Below, in pieces: positions 8,181 to 15,994 of a stretch of 50,248 nucleotides of DNA. A program made the translations under genes and the position numbers. Position 1 is the stretch's first letter, and each line of letters opens with the position of its first letter. The DNA comes from Pseudomonadota bacterium (GTDB lineage Bacteria; Desulfobacterota; SM23-61), in contig JAHJQK010000215.1 in NCBI GenBank assembly GCA_018819135.1, positions 1 to 50,248 of the forward strand. The letters are read 5' to 3'. Under the pieces are notes generated by a model. The model made no database searches, was not told the DNA's origin, and saw nothing but the letters and a program-made list of their open reading frames with translations.

Positions 8181-8221
8181 GCAACCTGTCCCTTAAATGA
8201 AGTGTATAGGAAATTCCTTTT

Positions 8222-8312
8222 TGGACACGGATGTACACAGATTATCAGGATAAACTAAAAAGAAAATAATAATCTGCGGTTATCTGGGTTAATCTGCGTC
8301 CTATTAAATTTA
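8222..8312 (+). repeat. Dispersed repeat (GGACACGGAT...CTGCGTCCTATTAAATTTA)
   Basis: It reads GGACACGGATGTACACAGAT near its start and ends in CTGCGTCCTATTAAATTTA. An inverted relative lies at 22742-22866, and both copies end at the same bases next to a gene. The origin is unknown. Confidence 0.55.
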
Positions 8313-9179
8313 TCAACCGTCGAAATCGTACAGCATGGCGGGATTGTCAGCAAGAATCGCCTTCCGAATCGCCGCGTCGGGGATCCAGTCGAGTAGGGCG
8401 TCGAGATAGTCCGCTTCCTCCGGCTTGCTTCCTTGAATGTGATTGGGATGCGGCCAGTTGGCCGCCCAAACCAGGCGATCGGGCCGCACGGAAACCAGAG
8501 CCCGAACTTTGTCGCCGACATCGGCATAATGCGGCGGGCCGTCGGCACTCGCGAGATAAGGGGCGGAGATTTTTACCCAACACCTCCCCGTCTCCATGAA
8601 GCGAAGCAGCGCCTGGAAGCCCGGATCGTTGACGCCGTTCTCCGGCGGTGTCCGGCCGATGTGGTCGACCACGACATCGACCGGTAATTTCTTGATGACC
8701 GGAATGGCCTCCGTCAGCCAATTGCCGCGATCCTGAATCTGGAGATGCCAACCGAAAGGCGCGATGCGTTTGGCCATTTCCGGCGCGTCGTCAAGCGTGA
8801 AGTCGTCAACGATGAGATAGAAGCGAAGCCCCCGAACTCCGGCAGCGTGCAGCCGCTGAAGCTCCTCGCGGGTGATGTTCTTCTCCGTCACCGCAACGCC
8901 TCGCGCCCGGGACGGTCCGAAATGCCTGATGGCGTCTAGCGTGCACCGGTTGTCCGTGCTGTAGAGCGAAGGCTGGACGATGACGCAGCGCTCGAAGCCG
9001 AGGCGATTGAGCATGGTTTCGTAAGCCTCGATGGAGGCGCCGAAGTCCGGTTTCCGGCCGCGAGCCCGCGGGTATTTATCCGCCGGGCCATAAATGTGAG
9101 AATGGGTCTCGCACGCTTTTGGCGGCGTGATCAATCGCGGCTTCCGGCCATCGCCGGAGACCATGTATTCAGAGTTCAT
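8313..9179 (-). CDS. LigI-like amidohydrolase (2-pyrone-4,6-dicarboxylate lactonase family)
   Basis: 288 residues from the ATG at 9179, which has GGGAG six bases upstream. An adjacent ATG at 9182 and a longer frame to 9224 are less likely. ETHSHIYGP near the N-terminus is the H-x-H motif of the TIM-barrel amidohydrolases, followed by RGRKPDFGASIEAYETML. Further on are DHIGRTPP, WVKISAPYL and WAANWPHPN, all placed as in LigI/PDC lactonases and sugar-lactone relatives. LigI opens 2-pyrone-4,6-dicarboxylate to 4-oxalomesaconate in protocatechuate 4,5-cleavage. The gene is visibly more GC-rich than its surroundings and lies between long direct repeats, so transfer is likely. Its neighbour is a relic of a GalB-like hydratase for the LigI product. 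The exact lactone substrate is inferred from that pairing. Confidence 0.72.
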   Translation of the reverse strand: MNSEYMVSGDGRKPRLITPPKACETHSHIYGPADKYPRARGRKPDFGASIEAYETMLNRLGFERCVIVQPSLYSTDNRCTLDAIRHFGPSRARGVAVTEKNITREELQRLHAAGVRGLRFYLIVDDFTLDDAPEMAKRIAPFGWHLQIQDRGNWLTEAIPVIKKLPVDVVVDHIGRTPPENGVNDPGFQALLRFMETGRCWVKISAPYLASADGPPHYADVGDKVRALVSVRPDRLVWAANWPHPNHIQGSKPEEADYLDALLDWIPDAAIRKAILADNPAMLYDFDG

Positions 9180-9298
9180 CATGCGCTCCCTTTGATAGAA
9201 TTCGCTTTTTCCAGGCGTGAGCAATGGATTTAGGGCTCATATTGTATAACACGCGATCTCAAGACAGGGCAATTAAAAATCTCATGTCCGGATAAGAA

Positions 9299-9959
9299 TT
9301 AGACGAATTCACCCCCCACGTATGGAAAGAACCTGCTGAAAGCCTCGGCATACTTATACTGATTATTTCCCGAACACCTGCGGGCATGGTTTCCTCTCAT
9401 TTTTGCTCTGTCCGCGTAGTAATCGATCAGGTGCTTCTGGGCCTTAAAAGCCTGCATGGCGGCTACTTTCTGCTCATAGGTTTCCGTGATATCAATCATG
9501 ACTTCCGGTTTAAAATCGCAGATCTCGGTTTGATGGGGTTCGAACCCGAAAATCCTTGCCTGTTTTGCCGTCGGATAACCCTCGATCCTCACTCCGTTGG
9601 ATATCGCAAGAACACTGGTTTCCAACACGAAGCTCGAAACGCTTTCATGATCAGGATTAAATACATCCTTCGGTCCATGGGTTATGATATGGTGGGGTTG
9701 CGTTTGCCTGATCTTGTGAACCATCCTGTCCATGCGTTCCGGGGGAAATTCCATAAAATAATCTTCATAATCCCAGATCTCCAGGTTTTCAACACCAAGA
9801 TGCTTTCTCGCGGCCTCAATCTCACTTTGCCGGATCTTCTTTACCTTGTCCGTGGTTGGCACCATGCTTTACATATTTCGCGATGGTGCCCCCCGCTCTC
9901 CAGACAAAATCTGCGGCGTGAGCGCTTACAACCAACAGATTCACGTTTTTATCAATCAT
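9299..9959 (-). pseudogene. GalB-like 4-oxalomesaconate hydratase (PIG-L/LmbE family), broken by internal deletion
   Basis: The start at 9959 (ATG, with GGGAGG upstream) encodes LLVVSAHAADFVWRAGGTIA, the N-terminal zinc-site region of GalB/PIG-L proteins. After KYVKHGA (about 9850) the frame breaks. The rest of the family sequence continues in another frame from about 9850 to the stop at 9299: TTDKVKKIRQSEIEAARKHLG, then FNPDHES, FGFEPHQTEICDF and DITETYEQKVAAMQAFKAQ. Around 20 residues that normally join the two parts (the FGERGES-type loop) are absent, so this is a deletion plus frameshift and not a simple one-base error. GalB hydrates 4-oxalomesaconate, the product of LigI, whose homologue lies directly downstream on the same strand. 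The protein is unlikely to be functional. Confidence 0.75.
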
Positions 9960-10342
9960 AACTGCGCACCTCCCGGCAATAGTCAATCTTAGCCTTCTAA
10001 AAGAAACGAGGGGTTTTCTACCACCATGCTCTTGATTGATCCCGCGGAAAAACCGGTGCAACCGACGGGACGCAGTTGAAAATTTCATTTTCCGATACGT
10101 CCCGTCATCCCTTGATGAATAAAATCCCAATATCCATCAGCTTAGATTTATGATTACACTACAATATTTATTTTATATAATCAATATTCCAGTCCAACCA
10201 AGATTTTCCCGCTCCCTGACTAAGATTAACCACCGCTAATTCTCTCAAGCAAAAACTGAAAAGCCAAGGTGATGAGTCCTGGCTTTTACCGTAAAATTAA
10301 AATTTTATCAGACAAACCCAATCACATATAATCTTGAATCAC
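9960..10342. other. Gene-free stretch carrying the right direct repeat
   Basis: No coding signal. It holds the right copy of the long direct repeat (10114-10288) and the 3' flank of the group II intron. Confidence 0.55.
10114..10288 (+). repeat. Long direct repeat, right copy
   Basis: It shares several identical blocks of 15 to 25 bases with 8009-8180 in the same order and orientation. It ends in the hairpin AAAAGCCAAGG...CCTGGCTTTT. Together the copies bracket about 1.9 kb with the LigI-like gene and the GalB-like relic. Confidence 0.7.
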
Positions 10343-11085
10343 GCGCCGAGTAGCCCGGGGGAATTTCACCCCCAGGCCCTCAAAGATCCGGACGTGACAG
10401 TCTCCCGTCATCCGGCTCGTATCATCTCGCCGCCCAGTTCCCCAAGCGGCTTAGCCTACCCCCTGGCTCCTCCCATCACTGGTTGACCAGGCAGTAAGGC
10501 CAGATGATCCAACCCCTTCGCTCCATCTCCATTACAGAGACTTCTACACTACTACGAGTTGGTCCGTCCCCGTGCCCTGCATCGGTACTCTCACTCTCAT
10601 GGGGTCATCCCACTTGAGTTTCTCCCTTAACATCAGGACGACAGGTTCCCACGTTCCACACAAGAGCCAGCTTCAGGTTCACGCCACCTGCATGCCGGAC
10701 GTCACCCAGACGGTAAACAGGTTTCCTCTGGATTTATCCTGGAGTAGTGAAAGACCCCCAGTTTTGACGTCGTCTAATAGTTTTCGACACCTCATCAGTG
10801 GTTCGCTTGCGCTCGTCTCCCTGAACCTCACCTGACATAGTCTTTGCCATGCCTTTTCCTTAACGCTCACCACCCTGGCATTTGACCAGAGCAGCTTAAG
10901 GTGGTTTGGAACCTACTCCTGCAAGTCGGTTCCGAGGGGCCTACCCTCATCTCCTGTGCAGCCTCGTGGCGCAATTTCACCTACAAGTCTTCAGATCTCT
11001 CCATTAAGGCAGATTGCAGATTACCACTTGAAAGCAAGTGACAAACATTTCTGCTGGATGGCCGTAAACACCCCAGGGACCGCAC
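10343..11085 (-). mobile_element. ORF-less group II intron
   Basis: Read on the minus strand, the element starts with GTGCGGTCCCTGGGGTGT (about 11085), which fits the GUGYG 5' end rule. It runs through about 670 nt of GC-rich structured sequence and then meets a canonical 34-nt domain V (10385-10418). A domain VI hairpin follows (GGGCCTGGGGGTGAAATT / CCCCCGGGCTACTC) with a candidate bulged branch-point A. No reverse transcriptase or maturase frame exists inside; the open frames here are short and unlike proteins. The intron would need a maturase in trans or is dead. Both ends are approximate, because the exon junctions cannot be fixed without relatives. It lies in the same orientation as, and downstream of, the phosphoribosyltransferase gene and does not interrupt a recognisable gene. 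Confidence 0.75.
10385..10418 (-). ncRNA. Group II intron domain V
   Basis: On the minus strand the 34 nt begin GAGCCGGATGACGG, turn at a GAGA tetraloop and close with CTGTCACGTCCGGATC. The length, the AGC catalytic triad in the 5' strand, the internal bulge and the GNRA loop all match the domain V consensus. Confidence 0.85.
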
Positions 11086-11270
11086 CCTTTTGTGAGACCG
11101 CCTCCCGGAAAAACACCCTCAAGGCTTCCCAAGCACAACGACTCAGTTCCGAAAGGAGTGAACGATCGTAGAGGAAATAACGTCGAAGGATTTTGGGGAT
11201 GCTGAAGACAAAATGACGATGGTCTTGCTATTATCCGAATTATTAACAGGCACAAAATATACTTTGCTTT

Positions 11271-11909
11271 TCATCTTTGGCAATCATTTTTCCACTGTTT
11301 CATTATCTCAAGCACTTCCTCATCCGGCACATCATACCAATGCTTGTAAACCTGAGCTACTGCATAAAAATCCACAGGCATCTCCAAAACCGCTATCTCA
11401 TCAGCAAGCTTTCCGATATTTTCTGCGACATCCACTCCCGCTACAGGCACTGCTACTATAATTTTCTTTGCGCGTTTATTCCTGCAAAGCTTTATCGCTG
11501 CCTGCATAGTTGAGCCCATGGCCAGGCCATCGTCAACTAAAATGACGGTTTTATCCTTAATATCAGGCAAGGGCTTGCCTTCTCTAAGAACATTTATCCT
11601 TCTATTTATCTCCTGTATTTGTTCCTGCTTGATCTTTTCTATCGTATCTTCCGGAAGATATTTATATGCATATTCAGAGATAAATGTGCTTCCGTCCTCG
11701 GCAATTGCGCCGAATCCTGCCTCCGGCTCATCAGGAAGCGGTAATTTTCTGGCTATTAATATGGAGAGTTCTGCATTGAGGAATTTTGCAATCTCGAAAC
11801 CTACCTGAACTCCGCCTTTTGGGATTGCCAGAACATAGGCATCCTTATCTTTATATTTTACTAGAGTTCTCGCAAGTTTCTCCCCTGCCTCTTTTCTATC
11901 TTCAAACAT
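11271..11909 (-). CDS. Phosphoribosyltransferase family protein
   Basis: 212 residues. The PRPP-binding loop is VILVDDGLAMGSTM at about residues 122-135, with the usual acidic pair. The N-terminal AIPKGGVQVGFEIAKFL and the long helical hood region fit the predicted type I phosphoribosyltransferases found in many environmental bacteria, which lack a known substrate. It starts five bases after the stop of the RNA cyclase gene, with no clear ribosome binding site of its own, so translational coupling is likely. Base composition in this block (11271-13650) is more AT-rich than in the thiamine operon or the lactonase insert. It is not recognisable as a specific nucleotide salvage enzyme. Confidence 0.85.
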   Translation of the reverse strand: MFEDRKEAGEKLARTLVKYKDKDAYVLAIPKGGVQVGFEIAKFLNAELSILIARKLPLPDEPEAGFGAIAEDGSTFISEYAYKYLPEDTIEKIKQEQIQEINRRINVLREGKPLPDIKDKTVILVDDGLAMGSTMQAAIKLCRNKRAKKIIVAVPVAGVDVAENIGKLADEIAVLEMPVDFYAVAQVYKHWYDVPDEEVLEIMKQWKNDCQR

Positions 11910-11914
11910 AATAA

Positions 11915-12988
11915 CTATTGTTTTGCAAGTTTAAAAAAATCTATTCCGGCACCAATACCTTTAATTTTAAGGAAGTTCTTGTCTATCGAACTCTCTGCTC
12001 CTAAAATATCTTTAATCAGCCAGAGGTTGGATTCTATATGTTCTGTAAACCTGGGGAATATATATTGGCTCTCTCCGTTTGCCAAGGCTGCATAAATTAT
12101 GATCTGGTCTGCCATGAACCTGTCAACAGTTGCGCCGCTATCCAGGTCCTCCAATAAATTCCTGGCCACACTCTTGCCGATTTCTTCAGAAGTCCTGCCG
12201 ACTTTTCCGGCCATGTCCGAACCAATGATACAACCGGTGTCGGTCAGCGCCCATATTGCTAATGCAGCTCCCTTCTGATTTGCCGTTTTGTCATTTATAA
12301 TCTTTATATCGGTATTCAGTCCTCTTTTATTCAATATATTGTTACATTCAGCTGCCATTCTTTCGCTGACTTTCCTTTCACTTAGATGTGATGAAAGCGA
12401 AACCCCTTCGATTTTTGTAATTTTGCCTTGTTCTGTCAGTTTTAAAGGCGTGATCTCTCTTCCCAACGGCTTTACTTTAATCTCTATACTTCCCCCTCCG
12501 GTAGGCACATAACCCGGTTTTACCATCTTTAAATCCGCATGGAGTGAAAATCCTTTAAGCAGTTCCATCAAAACGTACTTAGTGTGAAAGGCATTGGGTG
12601 CAAAATCCTGAAAGAGACCGCCGGAAATTCTGTACACGGACGGATTGCTAGCCAGGAATCCCAAAGGCAACAGCGCAAGACCCATCATGGTTGTTGAGCC
12701 GGCAGTCCCTATATCCCAGGTGAACTCGCCGGACTTTATACGGTTCCTTCCCGGGCAAAATATTATCTCTTTAGAATTAAGGTACGCGCCTTCTACTGTA
12801 GCCCCGGTTAAAAATTTAAATGCCTCTACTGTTTTAAGATGTTGCGGTTGTAGTCCCGCCTTTTTCCTTTTAGCACGAATGTTATAAATATGCAGGTCCT
12901 TATTTAAAATGCAGGAAAGCATGAGACCATAACGCAAAATCGTGCCGCTTCCCGATTTTTCTGAACCGTCTATCTCTATCATCCTCAT
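11915..12988 (-). CDS. rtcA: RNA 3'-terminal phosphate cyclase
   Basis: 357 residues, the normal family length. Family motifs are present in order: IDGSEKSGSGTILRYGLMLS at the N-terminus (EGGGQ-type start modified to DGSEKSGSG), KAGLQPQHLK, DIGTAGSTTM, PTGGGSIEI, and the C-terminal region with FTEHIESNLWLIKDIL, where the histidine sits near the adenylylation site of RtcA. The enzyme converts RNA 3'-phosphate ends to 2',3'-cyclic phosphate using ATP. Neither rtcB nor the sigma-54 regulator rtcR is in the window; the neighbours are a phosphoribosyltransferase and a helix-hairpin-helix protein. The deviation in the first motif suggests a divergent branch, but the overall match is good. Confidence 0.88.
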   Translation of the reverse strand: MRMIEIDGSEKSGSGTILRYGLMLSCILNKDLHIYNIRAKRKKAGLQPQHLKTVEAFKFLTGATVEGAYLNSKEIIFCPGRNRIKSGEFTWDIGTAGSTTMMGLALLPLGFLASNPSVYRISGGLFQDFAPNAFHTKYVLMELLKGFSLHADLKMVKPGYVPTGGGSIEIKVKPLGREITPLKLTEQGKITKIEGVSLSSHLSERKVSERMAAECNNILNKRGLNTDIKIINDKTANQKGAALAIWALTDTGCIIGSDMAGKVGRTSEEIGKSVARNLLEDLDSGATVDRFMADQIIIYAALANGESQYIFPRFTEHIESNLWLIKDILGAESSIDKNFLKIKGIGAGIDFFKLAKQ

Positions 12989-13014
12989 CTCTAAATTTGT
13001 AATTTTTTCTTATA

Positions 13015-13452
13015 TCAAATCCTGCTCTTTAACCATTTTTTAAGCTCTCTTAAAAATATCCTTGTCGTCACCGGACCAATCCCCCTAAATTCCTGCAGCC
13101 TCATTTCTAAATCCTTGCGATTCTTTTCTTGCCTTAAAAGATTTCCCAAGGAGCCGTATCGCTGTTTTAACTCTTTAGAAATCTCTAAAAGTTTGGTTGC
13201 CGTGGAAAAGTCGTATCTTACGTAATGACCGCGATCCAAAATCTCTACTAATTTATCCCAGCCGGCCTTTAGAATCTCTTCCGGTGATAATATCTTTTCT
13301 TTCTCAAACTCAAAATAAGTCCTCTTTGCCACCTCTTGCTGAATTGGCTTTCCAAACAACAAGCTTGCCAAAAACCACTTAAAGAGCTCCTTTTCATTAC
13401 CTGATTTAAGATTAATTCCCAGATCTTCGGAAAAAATCTTTTTCTTTGTCAT
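13015..13452 (-). CDS. Small helix-hairpin-helix protein (endonuclease III-like)
   Basis: 145 residues. The C-terminal part has a helix-hairpin-helix element (LQEFRGIGPVTTRIFLREL) as in endonuclease III-type DNA glycosylases. The N-terminal SGNEKELFKWFLASLLFG resembles the first helix of that fold. It is shorter than real glycosylases (over 200 residues) and has no iron-sulfur cysteines, and no clear catalytic Lys/Asp pair can be assigned. Its start overlaps the end of an acyltransferase fragment, and it lies 26 bases upstream of rtcA in the same direction. It is probably DNA-binding; the enzymatic role is uncertain. Confidence 0.6.
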   Translation of the reverse strand: MTKKKIFSEDLGINLKSGNEKELFKWFLASLLFGKPIQQEVAKRTYFEFEKEKILSPEEILKAGWDKLVEILDRGHYVRYDFSTATKLLEISKELKQRYGSLGNLLRQEKNRKDLEMRLQEFRGIGPVTTRIFLRELKKWLKSRI

Positions 13453-13648
13453 TTTTATCCGTTTCTTCTTTAAGCCTTAAAACCTCATCCCTTAGACTTC
13501 TAGCAATGATTTCATAATCATCGATACCGGATTCTTTCTTTGCTTTTTTTATTAATTCTTCCCGAGAAAAGGGATGTCCAAAAATGACTTTCACCGGGTA
13601 AAATCTGGGCAGCCTGCTTCCCCTTGGCCAGGAAAAATGACCTACCAT
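13412..13648 (-). pseudogene. C-terminal fragment of a PlsC-like acyltransferase
   Basis: 78 residues. PRGSRLPRFYPVKVIFGHPF is the typical late strand of 1-acylglycerol-3-phosphate acyltransferases (the '..V.IGxPI' region), followed by a helix-rich tail. The catalytic HX4D and the substrate-binding motif would lie upstream and are missing. The homology stops at about 13648, directly next to the hairpin that also ends the long direct repeats. The 3' end overlaps the next gene by 41 bases. It is a truncated remnant. Confidence 0.55.
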
Positions 13649-13671
13649 TCACCCATGTCAAACAAAAACTG

Positions 13672-13708
13672 AAAAGCCAGGGGTATGTGCCCTGGCTCTT
13701 TATTTTTT
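13672..13708 (-). terminator. Hairpin terminator (tail of the long repeat family)
   Basis: AGCCAGGG (13675-13682) and CCCTGGCT (13690-13697) form a perfect 8-bp stem with a 7-nt loop. T-rich tracts lie on both strands, so it may work in both directions. It would end transcription of the 51-residue gene on the minus strand. It matches the end of the direct repeats at 8180 and 10288. Confidence 0.65.
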
Positions 13709-13722
13709 AAACAGACCGCCAA

Positions 13723-13878
13723 TTACTTCTTCCTCCTTTTATCCTTTGCTTTGCATTCGATACAAAGCTTACCTGACGTCGGCTCATTACTAACTTGCTG
13801 GTAGCCTGATTTGGGCCATTTTGAACAATCTGAACGCCAATGCCAGGTGTCCCTTTCCTTCCTTTTGCGGTATGCCAT
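13723..13878 (-). CDS. Conserved small protein with H/C-x2-C zinc-type motif (51 residues)
   Basis: A strong ribosome binding site (AAAAGGAGGTGATTT) precedes the ATG at 13878, and the frame runs to a TAA at 13723-13725. The protein starts MAYRKRKERDTWHWRSDCSK and ends with a basic tail (KAKDKRRKK). H13, C18, C39 and C42 could form one metal site (HxxxxC...CxxC), with the phrase EPTSGKLCIECK around the second pair. From memory, similar short WHW...C...C-x2-C proteins occur in Desulfobacterota and related genomes, but no function is known. A 68-residue frame overlapping it in another phase is a shadow. Confidence 0.7.
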   Translation of the reverse strand: MAYRKRKERDTWHWRSDCSKWPKSGYQQVSNEPTSGKLCIECKAKDKRRKK

Positions 13879-14135
13879 AATAAATCACCTCCTTTTATAT
13901 CTACTCCCTCCACAACCCCTTCTTATTCTCCTTTGCTTCCCGGTAAGCCTTTAAAAACCTCTCATGGCTTCTAACATTAGGGGGGCCAATTACTTATTAA
14001 GTTCATTTAATATTTTTTCCCTATCAGCAATAAGAATGATTTTCCAACTGGGGGCCGAAAAATTTTATCAAGTTGAAAAATCCTCTCTTCAGTCGCTTTC
14101 TTATAACTCTCCATCTCCCTATCTTTAGAAGTCAA

Positions 14136-14534
14136 TTATTGACTCTTATATTCGATCTCCTCCCTCAATTTATTCAGTTCCGCTTCCTTCTGATCGAGGA
14201 GTTTCTTTGATGCTTGAAGGTCCCGCTCCTCCTTTCCGAGTTCTTCGGTGATTTCTTTAACCTTCGATTCCAATGCTTTGATCTTCAAAGAGCTCTCTTT
14301 CTCCAGTCGGGAGAGATCCTCTTTATTCTCCTCTATCGCTCGATCTTTCCTTTGAAGATCCGCCTTCAACCTTTCGCTTTCCTTCCCTTTTCTCTCAATC
14401 TCTTCGGCTTGGCTCTTGACCTGTGATTCGAATCCCTTGATCTTGGCATTCGATTCCTTTTTTAACTTTGCCATCTCTCGCTTCAGTTCAGCCACCTCAG
14501 CCTTCTCTACTGGTTTCTTTACCAATTTCTTCAT
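14136..14534 (-). CDS. Coiled-coil protein of unknown function
   Basis: 132 residues, almost all charged heptad repeats (from about residue 12 to the end) with no globular domain, signal peptide or membrane segment. The first residues are MKKLVKKPVEKAE. AAAGGGGGC lies a few bases upstream of the ATG. The sequence has two similar halves, KIKGFESQVKSQAEEIERKG and KIKALESKVKEITEELGKEE, suggesting an internal duplication of about 50 residues. The gene stands alone between short unknown stretches. A structural or nucleoid/cell-envelope role is possible but cannot be shown. Confidence 0.6.
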   Translation of the reverse strand: MKKLVKKPVEKAEVAELKREMAKLKKESNAKIKGFESQVKSQAEEIERKGKESERLKADLQRKDRAIEENKEDLSRLEKESSLKIKALESKVKEITEELGKEERDLQASKKLLDQKEAELNKLREEIEYKSQ

Positions 14535-14734
14535 CGTACTGCCCCCTTTCTTTTATCCTTCATCTTGTCTTCCTCCTTCCCAGGTGGGAAGGGTTTGAGA
14601 GTTAGGGTTTAAATTAGTCTCCTCACCATAATGACCATCATGTTTTGTCAGTGGTTATTCATGTAGAACCTTTATTTTGAGGGCATTTTAGGCATTTTAT
14701 GAAGCTAAAAAGAAATAATCAAGTCCCACTAACA

Positions 14735-14825
14735 CAAAACCCCACCTCTCTTTTGAGAAATGGGGTTTCAAAATCTCCTTACCATAACCTTCCTCCCAGG
14801 CAAGGTGATTGGAGAGCGTATTTCT
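14735..14825 (-). ncRNA. Candidate small RNA or attenuated leader
   Basis: A minus-strand promoter at 14832-14859 would start RNA near 14825. About 50 nt later comes the hairpin GAAACCCCA-TTTCTC-AAAA-GAGAGG-TGGGGTTTT (14738-14773), which looks like an intrinsic terminator. ACCTT...AAGGT upstream may form a second stem. The product would be about 90 nt, or a leader of the coiled-coil gene if read-through occurs. The 3' hairpin and the preceding GGAGAT recur at 18597-18638. Confidence 0.4.
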
Positions 14826-14831
14826 ATGGGG

Positions 14832-14859
14832 ATGATAACAGAATGAGGGAGGATGTCAA
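14832..14859 (-). promoter_or_regulatory. Sigma-70 promoter (TTGACA-N16-TATCAT)
   Basis: On the minus strand the -35 is TTGACA (14854-14859) and the -10 is TATCAT (14832-14837), with 16 bases between. It reads into the candidate small RNA. Confidence 0.5.
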
Positions 14860-14898
14860 GAGTCAAAAAGGGTAAGCTGCTAAGGGGACAGCCCGATC

Positions 14899-14931
14899 AA
14901 AAAAAAGGCAGAGCCATTTCTGACCCTGCCT
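14899..14931 (-). terminator. Rho-independent terminator downstream of the thiamine operon
   Basis: On the minus strand AGGCAG-GGTCA, a GAAA tetraloop and TGGCT-CTGCCT form an 11-bp stem (with G-U pairs), followed by eight T. It lies about 365 bases after the thiE stop codon. Confidence 0.8.
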
Positions 14932-15295
14932 CGCTCTTTGAAAATTAAATATTGATTTCTTTTTTTTGAGGACTTCACCTACTGTTGAGTCAAGGGATGT
15001 TTTGGGGATCGAAGATTACCGAAAGAAGTCATGCATCCCGATTCTACATATGATTTGAATATCGAAAGCTTTTTCCGCTTCCAGAAAGTGAAGGAAGATA
15101 GCAGATCTACGCTACGCCACTTATTTGAAAACCGGAGGTCTTTTTTCTCCTTAATTCTGCAAACCATTTATTCTGAAGATAGCACCTACAACTGTTCACT
15201 TCGATATGGGTCGAAAAGTTGACGATTACTGATTGAAAAGAGATGGAAATGGGTGATCCCATTTACCCATACCCACTGCATGGGTGCGAGATAAT

Positions 15296-15994
15296 TTATT
15301 TGGCCTCTGCTTCGCCTTCTTTCAAAGCAGCCAGAATCTCAGAGATCGTCCGCCGGATGTCAGACGCACCAACGATTTCGGTCACAAGGGCGATGCAACG
15401 GGCGCCATGCCGCCGCACTTCGGAAACGTTGTGGACCTTGATCCCCCCGAGGGCTACGAAGGGGATGGACACACGGGAGACAGCATAATCGAGGTAATCC
15501 AGGCCCACCGGCTCACAGACATTCTTCTTGGTAGTAGTGCGAAAGAGTGGTCCCACGCCAATGTAGTCGGCACCACGCCGAATAGCGTCCTCAGCCTGTA
15601 ATGGAGAGTGGGTCGAGATGCCAATGATCATCTCTTTCCCTACCAACTGCCGCACCGCTTCGATAGGATAGTCCTCCTGACCAAGGTGTACCCCGTCCGC
15701 TTCGACCATCAATGCTAGATCGGGATGATCGTTGACGATGAAGGTGGCACATGCCTCACGGGTCAAGCGTCGGATCTCCTGGCACTCTCGATACTTGTCG
15801 CTCGCATTCTTCTCCTTTGCACGGTACTGTACCAGACGCCCTCCAGCTTCCAGTATCTCCGCCACTACCTGGACGTCGCTCCGGCCGAGAGAGTATTCCT
15901 CGGCGGTGATGGAGTAAAGATCCGTGTCTAAGGCGGCACGTGCCCGCGCGCGATGGGGAAACTCGTCCTCGATCACCGTATGAACCTCACTCAT
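15296..15994 (-). CDS. thiE: Thiamine-phosphate synthase
   Basis: 232 residues. DLYSITAEEYS starts the TIM barrel after an N-terminal extension of about 24 residues. QYRAKEK carries the pyrophosphate-binding residues, then FIVNDHPDLALMVEADGVHLGQED, the phosphate-binding GADYIGVGPLFRT, and VALGGI. ThiE joins the hydroxymethylpyrimidine pyrophosphate and thiazole phosphate units into thiamine phosphate in the cytosol. Its ATG overlaps the thiH stop by four bases, so it is the last gene of the thiSGHE operon. The terminator at 14899-14931 lies downstream. Confidence 0.93.
   Translation of the reverse strand: MSEVHTVIEDEFPHRARARAALDTDLYSITAEEYSLGRSDVQVVAEILEAGGRLVQYRAKEKNASDKYRECQEIRRLTREACATFIVNDHPDLALMVEADGVHLGQEDYPIEAVRQLVGKEMIIGISTHSPLQAEDAIRRGADYIGVGPLFRTTTKKNVCEPVGLDYLDYAVSRVSIPFVALGGIKVHNVSEVRRHGARCIALVTEIVGASDIRRTISEILAALKEGEAEAK

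Larger units (their letters stand above)
7962..8312. other. Gene-free stretch with two repeat elements
   Basis: No coding signal is seen. It contains the left copy of the long direct repeat (8009-8180) and a degenerate 'delta-type' repeat (8222-8312) that ends right at the stop codon of the lactonase gene. Confidence 0.6.
14535..15295. other. Gene-poor stretch with a candidate small RNA and a strong terminator
   Basis: No convincing gene. It contains a promoter plus hairpin unit on the minus strand (14735-14859) and the terminator at 14899-14931. Frames of about 60 residues near 14980-15220 lack any recognisable feature and are overlapped by each other on both strands. Confidence 0.5.

Noticed and set aside
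10572-11255. Several 60-90 residue frames inside and beside the group II intron
   Set aside because: They lie in structured intron RNA, have no ribosome binding sites, and show no reverse transcriptase motifs.
13707-13913. 68-residue minus-strand frame
   Set aside because: The strong ribosome binding site and the cysteine motif belong to the 51-residue frame at 13723-13878 in another phase.
14979-15222. Two opposing frames of about 62 residues
   Set aside because: They overlap each other on opposite strands, and neither has a ribosome binding site or recognisable motif.
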